A DNA stretch of 64,000 bases from Scenedesmus sp. ARA3. Its lineage: Eukaryota > Chlorophyta > Chlorophyceae > Sphaeropleales > Scenedesmaceae. Shown here piece by piece: positions 1-10,239 of the stretch. Numbering within the stretch: position 1 is the first letter of the stretch; each line of letters begins with the position of its first letter. The stretch covers positions 25,360 through 89,359 of the forward strand of contig RWJK01001237.1 in assembly GCA_004335835.1 (NCBI GenBank), in the 5' to 3' direction. The notes under the pieces were generated by a model that saw nothing but the letters and a program-made list of their open reading frames with translations, ran no database searches and was not told the DNA's origin. Made by a program: the position numbers and the translations under genes.

Positions 1-1
1 A

Positions 2-2402
2 TGTGCCATTTGCGCTCCGCCTCCTGCAAGGGCATGCTGCTCAGTACTGCGCTGCTGCCCTGCCTGCCTGCTGCTGCTGCAGCTGCTGGACCTGCCTGAG
101 CTGCCGCTGCCCACCGTGCAGCAGATGATGATCTTCAGGTGGGGCGCCTGCTGCGCTGTGCCGGGCTGGGCTGTAGCGGCGCTCTGCTAGTTGCGGGCCA
201 CCTCACAGGGGTAGCTGCTGCTGCTGTGCTACACCTCACTGTCGCACAAGACGCAGTGCATGAGTCCACAGATTCCAGCAATGCATGTCGAAGCAGAAGT
301 CACTGCAGGAATGCCACACACAGCATCATGCGTCAACATTGCACCACCTGTATGTGCCCCTGCAGGTACGGCAAGGACATCAGCGACAAGTCCACGCTGC
401 TGACCACGCTGCGCACCAACAAGGCCTACGCCAACCTCACACACCCCTGCAAGGCCACGCCCAGCGGCAAGTGGGTGCCCGACTTCATGCACAGGTGAGG
501 GGGTGGGGGTGGCCATGGGGTGTGGCGGGGTGTGTGGGGGTGAAGCATACCAGGTTGATGCACACCATAAACTTGCAGATGCAAGTGGGTGCCCGGCTTC
601 ATGCACAGGTGAGGAGGTGGGGTGGCAGGGAACGTGCGGCGGGGTGCGGCGATCTGCGACACGATCAGCAGCTGCAGCACTGTGGTGGGGGTGGTGACAG
701 CCTAGAGCATGCCGCGAGGCGTGGAGGTACAATGCTGTGATTTGGACAAGCAGCGTACACTAGCTGCGCGTATGATATGGCTGGCTGTTTGACGCTTGCA
801 GTGCACCTGGGAATGCAGCATGACCCACTGCGGCACTTGCAGCTGCAGTGCAGCCACCCTGTGAGTGCACTCCTTGAAAATGCCTGCTGCCTCTGCTGCT
901 GCTGCTGCTGCTGCTGCCAGGTACCTGTCTGAGGACCTGCCGTTTGGCCTGGTGCCCATGAAGGGCGTGGCTGAGCTGCTGGGGGTGCCCGCCACGCCCT
1001 GGTTCGACAGGGTCATCACATGGGGCCAGCAGCTCATCGGCAAGGTGAGCTGGCTGAGAGCAAGTGCCAAGTAACGGTGTAATGTAAAGTCATGTTGAGG
1101 CGCTGCACATGTTACACCATGTGGCCATGTGTGTTGTGCACCTCAGCGTCGCAGCACGTGAGCTGCATCTGTGAACCCGAGCAGCCCCTGCAATAATGCG
1201 CTTACTCGTCGTTGCTGCTCCCTAGCCCCTTCCCTGTGTGTTTTCAGCACGCAGTGCTACCTGGTAGATGGCAAGCTCACCGCGCATAGCTACTGTGCTG
1301 CTGTAACTCATTACCGTTGGCCCCCGCTCACCACTGCTGCCCCTGCTGCCCCCTGTGTGCAGTGCTACCTGGTGGACGGCAAGCTGACCGCGCATCATTG
1401 CTGTGCTGCTGTAACTCACCACCGCTGCACCTTGCTCGCCACTGCTGCCCTGTGTGTGCAGTGCTACCTGGTGGACGGCAAGCTGACTGGGCCTGACGTG
1501 GCCACCAGCGCAGCGCCGCAGCGCTTCGGGCACAAGAGCATCGAGGACCTCATCGTGTTCAAGTGAGCCATCCGCCTAGGCTTTCAAAACGCGACTGAAA
1601 AAGAAAAACCCAGCTGCCTGTGCATTTGTAACGCAGCCTGCAGCTGCTGCTTGCCATGGATCACGCTAGCCATAGGCAGCTGCCATAGATCGGCCGCCTA
1701 TCAACACATCCGCACGCTCTCATTTCTCAAGCTTCCTTATCATTCGTCTTTCCCCGCAGGCCCTCCAGCCTGCCCCCCGGCGCCATGGACAACCTGCAGG
1801 CCAAGGCGCAGGCCGCCCGCTTCGTGCGCTGCGCCAGCGTGCTGGCCGGCCTGCCAGAAGTGGACGAGGCCGCAGCAGCAGCAGCAGATGAGGCAGAGGC
1901 CCTCGCAGCCGCCATCGTGGAAGGCGCTGCTGACGACGCCGCCTCGCCATTCGAGTTCCTGGAGGATCTGCGCAAGCAGTCCTTCGACCAGCGGCTGGCA
2001 TCCATCACCGGCCTCCGCGCCCCATCCGGCCTCGCCGGCCGCGTCCCGAGCGGCCTGGCTGGCCGCAGCTTTACTCGCCAGGCCAGCACCAAGCTGCCCC
2101 TGGGTCTGGATGCGCAGGCCAGTGCGGCCCTCGCAGCCAACCTGCAGGCCGCACTGCACCTGGCAGGTGTTGAGAGTTGCATGGAGGCGCGCGGAGCTGC
2201 AGGATCGGGGTCGTTCACTGCCAAGGCGGCGCCAGGAGCAGCAGGCCTGAAGGGGGTTGGGTCGGGCGGCAGCGGTGAGGGCCTGGGGAGCCAGGGCGCG
2301 CGCAGCCTGGTGCGTGCGCTGAGCATGCTGGGCAGCGTGGCTGAGCAGGAGGATGCTGAGACGATGGAGGCGCTGCTGGATGAGGCGCTGCTGACGGCAT
2401 AG
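2..2402 (+). CDS. Opine (octopine/nopaline) dehydrogenase-like protein, 5'-truncated by window edge
   Basis: Exons read as 2(or about 86)-138, 366-494, 921-1044, 1462-1562 and 1760-2402 (stop TAG). All junctions are GT-AG and in phase. The spliced protein contains YGKDISDKSTLL, then YLSEDLPFGLVPMKGVAELL and FDRVITWGQQLIGK, then YLVDGKLTGPD. This is the layout of the C-terminal alpha-helical domain of octopine/nopaline dehydrogenases, which condense an amino acid with a 2-oxo acid using NAD(P)H. The N-terminal Rossmann half lies left of the window. After the conserved domain comes an unusual extension of about 215 residues, rich in Ala, Gly and Ser, that I cannot assign. Two introns contain tandem copies of exon edges (separate entries). 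The substrate cannot be told from sequence. The family call is fairly sure; the exact 5' boundary of the first visible exon is not. Confidence 0.75.
470..612 (+). repeat. Tandem copy of an exon tail plus donor site inside the following intron
   Basis: The last 25 bases of the exon ending at 494, its GTGAGG donor and the first G-rich intron bases (starting near 470) recur starting near 583, about 113 bp downstream. The copy keeps a consensus CAG|GTGAGG donor but lies inside the intron, so it is a potential cryptic 5' splice site. Confidence 0.8.
1255..1562 (+). repeat. Triplicated exon head plus acceptor (108 and 99 bp units)
   Basis: The head of the exon at 1462 (encoding CYLVDGKLT), together with its CAG acceptor and upstream tract, also occurs at 1255 and 1363. 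The unit is 108 bp then 99 bp. All three copies follow a plausible CAG acceptor. Only the third copy runs into the rest of the domain; the other two diverge after about ten codons and are taken to be intronic. Confidence 0.85.
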
Positions 2403-5192
2403 GCATGCTGTCTTTTTTGGCGGCGTGAAGGGGCAGCAGCAGCAGCTGGAGTTGTGGCGCTGCTGTTGCAGCGGCAGTGGTGGAGAAGCTGGTGGATGAG
2501 ATGCGGCGCTGCTGGCGGCATAATCATGCGCTGTTACACGGCAGCAGCGCTGGCAGCCGCATGGACGCATGCTGTCGAGGACGGCATTACATGGCGGCGC
2601 TGCTGGAAGAGATGAGGTGCTGCTGGCGTCTTGAACGGGTGGCGCTGGTGAACTACAGCGCGGTACTGGCCTATGCATGCGTGCATGTTGTTGGGTGCGG
2701 CATGGCACAGAGGGGCTGGTGAATGCGATGTGGCGCTGCTGGCGGCGCGAGGCAGCAGCAGCAGCAGCAGCAGCTGCAGGTGCGGCTGATTATTCAATGC
2801 GGCGCTGGTGGTGGAGGCGCTGGTGGATGGTTCTCTCGTTAGGATGATCGCCTTCCGCATGTGAACAGTGGATTGTATTAGCAACTTTGGTTGTGTTGTG
2901 CGTCCTGCTCCTGCTTAGCGCCTGCGGCATGGGGTAGGCAGCATGTGTCACGTGGCGCTTGCGCACCAGATGGGCAGTTGAAGAACGCATGTACCAGCCC
3001 GTCTTTAAATGGGGCGACAGCACTTGCGTCAGTAGACCTACACACATACACACGTACATCCCTCATACATACACCATGTTTGTCTCTTGCAGTTCTTCGC
3101 CATTTATGCATTACTATTAGTGAAGCAGACCTTCTGCTCCTGGATGCGGCTGTGTAAGCCGCTTACTGGCTGGCAGCTTGATCCGGAGCAGCTGCTGCTT
3201 CTACGATACAGCGTGGGTGCTTTGAGCAAAGGGCAGCTGGCTTGCCAACTTGTGTAGGCAATGCCTAGCAGAGCGTGGTGGTACTGCACGGTTCGCCGCA
3301 GTCGGAGTGCAAGACTTTTGAAGGGACATAAACGGATGATATTAGTCTAAACTGTTACACAGCGCTACTTCTGCAGCATGGTCCAGTTGGACCTGCAGGT
3401 ATGCTATTGTGGCCCAGCTTGCAGACGCCTTGGGGTGTCAGTCAACATCAATGGTTCAACTGGCCCAGTTGCGGCACGGTGCTGCAACAGCCTTTGAGAG
3501 GGGCAAGGAGTTGTTTGAGCCTGCTCTTGCTGCATCAGTTGATGCAGCTCCTATGGCTTGCAGGGTCTGTAGACTGTCTATTATTGAATTGTATAAGCTG
3601 AGGTAACACAGGCCTCCATGCAACGGCTAGTCCCAACATCTCTGCAAAAAGAATGGCGGATGTCTGCTCGGTGTTGATCCAGCCGCATCACGTGTTTAGG
3701 CCTCGCCTAGCCTCCACGTGCTGTTGCACGGCACCGGGGCTGCTGCTAGGCCCCAACACTGTTGCCTGGGCCAGGCTCACTGAGCCGACGGCGTCGGCGC
3801 TGCCACGGGTAAGCACCAGTCTGCAGCATGCCCTTGATCATTCGGCCGTGCCATGCCATTGGGCAAAGCCAGCAGTGATTTGTTTGTTCCCTGCAGCTGA
3901 GCCCCGCAGATCTTCAAGATCAAGTGGTAAAACCGGCATGCCAGCAGCAGCAGCCAAGCAAGGACAGCCGCCGCAGCTGGATCACACAGCTGATTGCAAG
4001 CAGCAAGCAGCAGGAGCTGCCGCTGCTGCAGCAACAGGCTGGCAGCGAGCTCCACTGCAGCAGCAGAGAAGCCGATAACAATCTTAGCTCAGTGGTTGGC
4101 TGCCGCCGCTGCGCCTGCCTGACGGCTGGCGCTGGACGGCTGGCGACGTGCCCGGGCAGCCCCGGGGTGTCTGGCGCGCGAGGTGCTGATCATCATCCAT
4201 GTTGCACAATTCCCATGCACCGGCCAACAGGAAAATAGCCGGTGGTCCGTCCATTATACATCCGTAAGCAGCAGCACACACAGCCAGCAGCACGCCCAAC
4301 AAGCTGTAACAGGCAGCGGCGCTGTTGGCATTCCTCCAGCACCACAGACAAGGCATGCATGCATCCCAAGCAGCCGCGCACGCCTTGGGTTCCGAGCAGC
4401 AGCCATCGCTGTAGCGGCAGCATGCTTTGCGGCTGCTGTAGCAGCAGCCCTGAACAAACCTCAGCAAGCCGCAATCAAATCAAGCAAATCAATCAAATCA
4501 AGCAAAACAACAATTCAAAACTGCGACTGGCAGGGCTGCCTGCCAGACAGCGTTCGAGCTGCACCCCTACTGCAACATCACGCAGCCGAACAAGTCAAGC
4601 AACTGGCTGCTCCTCCTGAAGTGCAAGCATCCCTGCTCAAATGGCAATGAGCAGCAGCGGCTCATTGCACACTCGGTGCTTACATCCGCCCCACCTTCCT
4701 GCTGTTGGCCAAACAACCAACCAGCAGTAGCTCTTACCCAGTGAACGAACCCAGAGCAGAAGCGCATGCATACAATTTGTCATTTATATGCATCTCCAGG
4801 CGATTGTGGATCACGCATCACCACACCCAGGGCTACACCGGCTTGACCCGTAGGAGCTGGTGCTACTGCTGCTGTAGCTGCTGCTGCTGCAGGAGTGACT
4901 GTCCTCCCTCCTCATGCAACACCAAATGCAGCAACTGAATCTCATCACCACAGCAGGGCCGGGCTGCTGCCCATCACCACCTCATAGTCACCCGTCACCA
5001 GGCCCTGATCTGACTGGCGGCCAGCATCTGCATAAACCTTGGACTGCCCGTTGCCTGCTGCTGCTGCGGCTGCTGCTGGTGCTGCTGCAAATAGCTCCAC
5101 CTCTGCTCCCTCTGCTGTCCCTGAGGCATCGCCTGCTGGCGTTGTGTCCCTGCAGATGTCATAATGGCAGCAAGAAGCAACAGGCGTCAGCA
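2403..5192. other. Intergenic / 3' UTR region between convergent genes
   Basis: This is 2.8 kb between the ends of two convergent genes. From 2403 to about 2820 there are degenerate repeats of a GATGAGGCGCTGCTGGCGGC-like unit that continue the composition of the upstream coding end. A TGTAA at 3153-3157 is a possible plus-strand poly(A) signal. An open frame at 3409-3606 (65 codons) looks weakly protein-like but has no recognisable domain or clear splice partners. A short A-rich direct repeat (AATCAAATCAAGCAA-like) lies at 4472-4508. TTACA at 4679-4683 would read TGTAA for the minus-strand gene. Nothing else is supportable. Confidence 0.5.
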
Positions 5193-8100
5193 TCAAGCCT
5201 TTGCTTCTTGAGTAGGAAAGGGCTGCAGCTGGCGCGCCACCATCGTGATTTTCACACTGTAACAACGACAGTTCCATGCACACGCCTCACGCTACGCTTC
5301 CAGCTGCTGCTCCACCACAATGTACTCAGCAACGGCCCAAATGACAAAGCAGATCAATCATCGCGTCTTACCGAGGCATCAGCATCTGCCAGTACAGGTG
5401 GCTGCTGCTCAGCGGCAGGTTCTTGAAGCTGCTGAACCCAGCAGCCAGCTTCTTCAGCTCCCCTTCCGACAGCAGCGGCAGCAGCACAGGCTTAGGCGGC
5501 GCCGCAATCTGCTGCTGCTGCTGTTGCTCGTACTGCTGCTGCTGCTGCAGCTGCACTTGCCGCTGCTGCGCTGCTGCATCTAATGCCTCATCAGCGTCTG
5601 CGCCGCCGCAGCCAAAGCATGCAAACAAACCGCCACTTTTCTTCTTAGGCGCTGCAGCTGGCTGCGGCAGCGGTTTCGACACCGGCAGCGGCGGCGGTGT
5701 GGCCGGCGGCTGCGGCTGCCGTGCTGCTGCCGCCTCTGCTAGCTGCTGCTGCGTGCGGCGCAGCAGGTTGGGGTTCTGCAGCCACAGCAGGTACAGCGCA
5801 TGTGCGCCAGCCCTCCAGCTACTCTGCTTCTGCTGGCCCGCTGCTGCTGCTGCTGCTGCTGGGGGCCCCTGCTCTTCCAGCAGTGAGAGCAGCTGGGGGC
5901 TGAGGGCCAGCTCGGCTGTGTGGGGGCTGTCCATTGGCACGTAGCCTGAGCCAGGCACGACAAACGGCTCTGCAGCAAGGCACCACGACGGCAGCAGCAG
6001 CAGTGTCATGTTGAAGGTAAGGCTGTGCGCACAGCTGCTCACTGTGGTGACAGTAACAACACTGACAGCACGTGCGTGTCGGCTGCAGATACAGGCACCA
6101 CTGCATCGGCCAAGGCAGGCAAGCAGCCAGCACATGCTGATCATGACAGCTGGCTAGCAGCAGCAGCAGCAGCCGCCGCACCTTCAAACTCTTCAAGCCA
6201 TGCGCGCTGCGTGTCAGCCCAGTGGAAGCGCCAGGGGCCTGACGCGTCACGCTCAAGCCAGGGGCTGGCGCCAGCGCCTGAGCAGGCAGCAGCAGCAGCA
6301 GCGGCGGCACAGACAGGCGCATGAACTGTCATCAGCAACGAACTGAACTACAGGCCAAGAGGTTACACAGCCATATCATTCTCCTTCATGCCAGCCACAC
6401 GCGACACCCAGTATGCAGTAAAACAGAACATACTTGCGTAGTGACACAGTTGCGCCAGCGGCAGCAGCAGCGGCACCTACCAGGCATGTCCGCAAACGGC
6501 CGCTGCAGCAGCTGCAGCATGTCGCGCGCATATTCCCCGCCGACGCTCATGTGTGCGCTCCACATCAGCGCCACATCAAGCGGAGGGATGGGGTGCTGCA
6601 ACTCCAGGTGGTGCTTGCGCAGCAGCAGGAACTTGGCATACCTGCAAACAGAACACGCAAGCAGACACACAGGTATGATCACACAGACAAAGCAAGCAGA
6701 TATACAGACGCATACGATAGTCCAGAAGCTTGAACAGCAGCTGGCGCTGGACAGCAGGCAACTCCAGGTGGTGCTTGCGCAGCAGCAGGAACTTGGCGTA
6801 CCTGCAGGTGCAGCCGGGCAGGGTGAGCAGGCATGATCACACGGAAGCAGACGCTGACAGATGGGCATGCTGCACAAAATGCTGCAGCAGCAACTGGCGA
6901 CCAACAGCAGGCATATTGCAACGCAGTTGCAGGGGCACCAGCGCCATCTAAACATAACTCACAGGCTTCAACTGCAGCGCGCCAGCCGACCCACCTGTCC
7001 ACTGCCCTGCTCAGGAACGGCAGCTGCACGTAGCACGCGCGCAGCAGCTGGTGCGTGAACACAGGCACGCGCACAGCCACAGCTGCCAGGTCAGCAGCCA
7101 GGCGGCTCCTGAAGGCAGCAGTCTGGCTGCCAGGCGCTGCCGGCGGCCAGAAGGGCTCGTTGGGGTATGCCTTGCGCCACAACGCTGCTGTGGCGGCGCC
7201 TGCTGTGTCGTTGCCGTCGCTGAAAGCAAAGGCCTGCGGGTGGGTGCAGCGCAGTGGTATGGTGGAGGTGAGGCTGTTGCATGGCGTTGAAGTGTCACGG
7301 GGAACAGCTGAGGGGATCTGAATCAACAGCTGGGTGGTGCGCTGCAGCAGCTGCTGCTTTGGAGCTTGCTGCCAAAAAGGTTGACAGTCAACACTGCTGC
7401 TGCTGCTGCTGCAGCTGCTAGGTTGTAAGCAGTGTGGTGATACCACGCGACCAGCTACGCCGCACAAGCACCCGTCTCTGGGCGCAGCATATCACCAGCA
7501 TAGTTAGCACGCATACGCATCGTCACACCAGCCTGCTACGCCAAGGTATCCACCGCTGCAGCACAACTGCTGCTATCGATTGCAGACACACAGCTGCAGC
7601 ACAACATAGCTCGGAGCAGCCTGCAGCACGCCAGCTGTAACTGCATTCTCCCATCACCGCACCTGCTGCGCTGTGACAGCCAGCGCTCCCTGCACACAGC
7701 CACAGCTCGCAGCCGCCTGTCGCACCCCTGCTATCACTGGTGTAACTCAAGTACTTGCAATCGCTCACCTGCTGCCCCGTGACAGCCAGCGCTCGCTGCA
7801 GCGACTTGCCGTCCCTGCCCTTCAGCTGGCAGCAGTCCTCCACATACAACCCCGGCTGCAGCCGGTGCAGGTGCCACAGGAACGCCACATCCAGCGGAGG
7901 CACCAGCGCACTGTACCCCTGCTGCTGCTGCTGCTGGCCGTTGGCTGTGGCGCTGCCAGGCCCTGCCTGTGCTGCAATGAGCGGCAGCCACAGCCGCTCG
8001 TAGCGCCGCAGTGCCTCCTTGAGGGCGCCCCCCTGGCACAGCCCGCCTAACACCGCAGCAGGAAAGAGAGTCGGAAGAGCGGTGAGTGACGGGCACCAGG

Positions 8101-8585
8101 AAATACTGCTGCTGTTGCAGTTGGAGAGCAACAGGGTGCAGCAGTTCCGGCCAGTAAACGAGGTGTTGTTGGCAGCAGCTGGGGCGTCCTGCCAGGTTTG
8201 TTGCAACATGCGCATGCAGTTTGATACAGAAGTTCACAGCGTGAGGATTGGTGCATCGTCATGTTCTGCAGCACCAGCGCCCACATTGACCAGTCAGCAG
8301 CTGCTAATTGATACTAGCACATCACAGCAGCTGCAAGCAGTCTGCTGCTGTAGGAGGGTCCTGCTCACCCCTAGGGAAGGTGTCCACTGCATGCAGAAGC
8401 TGCATCTGGCCCACAGCCAGCTGCACCAGCTGGCTCATGATCGCCATATCCTTGATTTCTCTCCAGGTCTTAACAAAACGCGACGTGGGTGCTGCCTGCT
8501 CGTCTTGAGCTGCTTGCTGACCCTCAAATAGGATCCTCTGCCCCATGCCACTCCAGCCAAATGCATTGATGTCTTTGATATCCAT
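5193..8585 (-). CDS. Glycine-rich-domain / DUF1399 protein (GRDP-like)
   Basis: Minus-strand exons: 8585-8369, 8046-7769, 7233-6995, 6641-6481, 6277-6182, 5969-5372 and probably 5256-5193, giving 550 aa with consistent phases. The start is MDIKDINAFG. The core matches plant GRDP/DUF1399 proteins: RRYERLWLPLI, VPPLDVAFLWHLHRLQP, LWRKAYPNEPFW, then a second half with IPPLDVALMWSAHM and TQRAWLEEFE. DUF1399 proteins have two such 'PPLD..W.H' half-repeats, and both are present here, at about residues 80-160 and 245-300. The plant-type Gly-rich and RNA-binding tail is absent. Instead there is a tail of about 200 residues with Ala/Gln/Pro runs and a KKKSGGLFACFGCGG segment. Plant members are linked to stress and growth signalling; no biochemical activity can be inferred. 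The last exon and C terminus (after residue 529) are the least certain part. Confidence 0.8.
6595..6805 (-). repeat. Duplicated exon head plus acceptor in a GRDP intron
   Basis: About 50 bp covering the acceptor and the first 14 codons of the exon at 6641 (YAKFLLLRKHHLEL) is repeated 160 bp upstream in gene orientation, at 6805-6755. Both copies follow a CAG acceptor. The copy at 6801 leaves the family alignment after ELP; the copy at 6641 continues into the conserved IPPLDVALMW. The first copy is therefore a decoy exon head. Confidence 0.85.
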
Positions 8586-10239
8586 ATGTAGCTTTAGCCT
8601 TATCAGTATTGCCTAGCATGCAGGATCGGGCTTGATTGCGCACGCGGCTATGAAATAGTTCCCGGCTGGGTTGCGAGGCCGAGCGCGTCACTGGTCGATG
8701 AACTCAAGCATTCAAGCCATCTTAAACCGTGTCAGATTCAGTTCAGCAGCACCACCGAGAAAATCACGCAACCAGGATGACACTGACACATGCCCTAACA
8801 CCGCCAAGTACGAATTCTGCTGCAGCTCCGCACCAGGGAACGCAGTTCAACCTGCTCAGAGCATCACCAGACATACACGATGCAGTGAATTGCTGTATGC
8901 CTCAAACGGCGGTGAACAACACATGACAGCAGGTGAGGGTGAGGATCAGCATGTCCCATGCCGCAGGAGGCTCCAGCATGCATGGCTCACTGCGCAAGGG
9001 CCAGGTGACCAGTGCTTCTCAGCAATGTCCCAGACCTCATCACAACTATCCAAAAAATGTACGGATCACAAGTCACTGCAACTGTGCTTCAAGCAGCATA
9101 AACTGAGCATAGCAGACGCGCATGCGCCAGATTGGCTGACTGCGGCAGCTGCCGCATGCTGCAGCACGCTCAGCACTAGAACACATAGCTCACCAACATA
9201 TAGAGCAGCGAAAACTCACTCAACAGGCTGCCAGCACCGATTAGGTCCCGTGCATGACCACCATCGCGACTGCTGTGTATGCTACGCTTGTTCAGCGCAG
9301 TTGCAGCGTCAGCTGTGGATGATGTTACTGCACAGTCATGCCATATGTGGCACATGTCAGCACACATTGCAGAGCAGTCTAGCGTTAGTACCAGCGCCCT
9401 TGATCAGGGCCTACAGTTGTAGTACGCAGACGGCATGCCACGTCAGCGTGGGCAACGCTGCACTGGCAGCACAGCCACTGGCCAGCACAGCCACTGGTGG
9501 CACCATAGCAGCAGGGGCCACTATGCATGTACCAAACCCCATCTTGTGTGATGTGAACAGAGCAAACAAAAGTGTATGACGGTAGCAGCCCTCTCCCCCA
9601 GGATAATGTGCTGCTCCGCACAAGCGTGCAGGGAACCCTCGCTGCACACAGTGCATGCCGCTTTTGCTTGTGGGAGCCTTGCCGACACGTTGAGCCATGC
9701 TATATTGCTTGCATGTGCAACTTCCAAACATGAGCAGGGCAGCAAACTCTGCTGTGACCCGTAGTTAGCTCTCCCAATCCCAGAACCCACCAAAGGACAG
9801 ACTGTGGCACAGCAAAAGCGCCCCCCCTTCCTAATAAGCACACAGTAACCGTGTACACCAGCTGCTCGCCCCTGCCCCCCTTCCCCCACGCCTGCCCCTC
9901 GGCCCCCGCCTGCAGTGACCCGGCATGCCTGCATCATCATGCCTGCCAGCCACACGTTCACGACTGCAGGACAATCGGATGGCAGCAGCACCCAAAGCCG
10001 ACCCGGCAACAAACATCTGCTGCCATCAGTGACTGAACCAGAAGATCTTGCAACACCCTGCTGAACACTTTGGTGATTTCTTGCTGCAGAAACCAAGATG
10101 CCATCATCTTGTAACACTGTGCTATCGCGACTTGATACCAGGCTTGATCCAATCCATGATCACAAGACCCCAGAACCTCAGCACACACTTGAAGCACTCG
10201 CCCTGAAACACCCCACTCCCGTCAGGCGCACCACATCAC
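8586..10239. other. Intergenic region (5' of GRDP, 3' of PTPDC1-like gene)
   Basis: This stretch must hold the GRDP promoter and the 3' UTR of the minus-strand phosphatase gene. A plus-strand frame is open from 8671 to 9579 (302 codons). Its composition (Ser/Thr/His/Cys-rich, no domain, no codon pattern like the neighbours) argues against coding. I see no TATA box, RNA gene or repeat that I can defend. Confidence 0.4.

Noticed and set aside
1740..2708. Minus-strand open frames of 266 and 322 codons
   Set aside because: Both are antisense to the last exon of the opine dehydrogenase-like gene and only reflect its GC-rich triplet composition.
8671..9579. Plus-strand open frame of 302 codons between two minus-strand genes
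   Set aside because: Its length is striking, but composition is unlike neighbouring genes, no domain is visible, and there are no supporting splice sites. Could be tested by RNA-seq.
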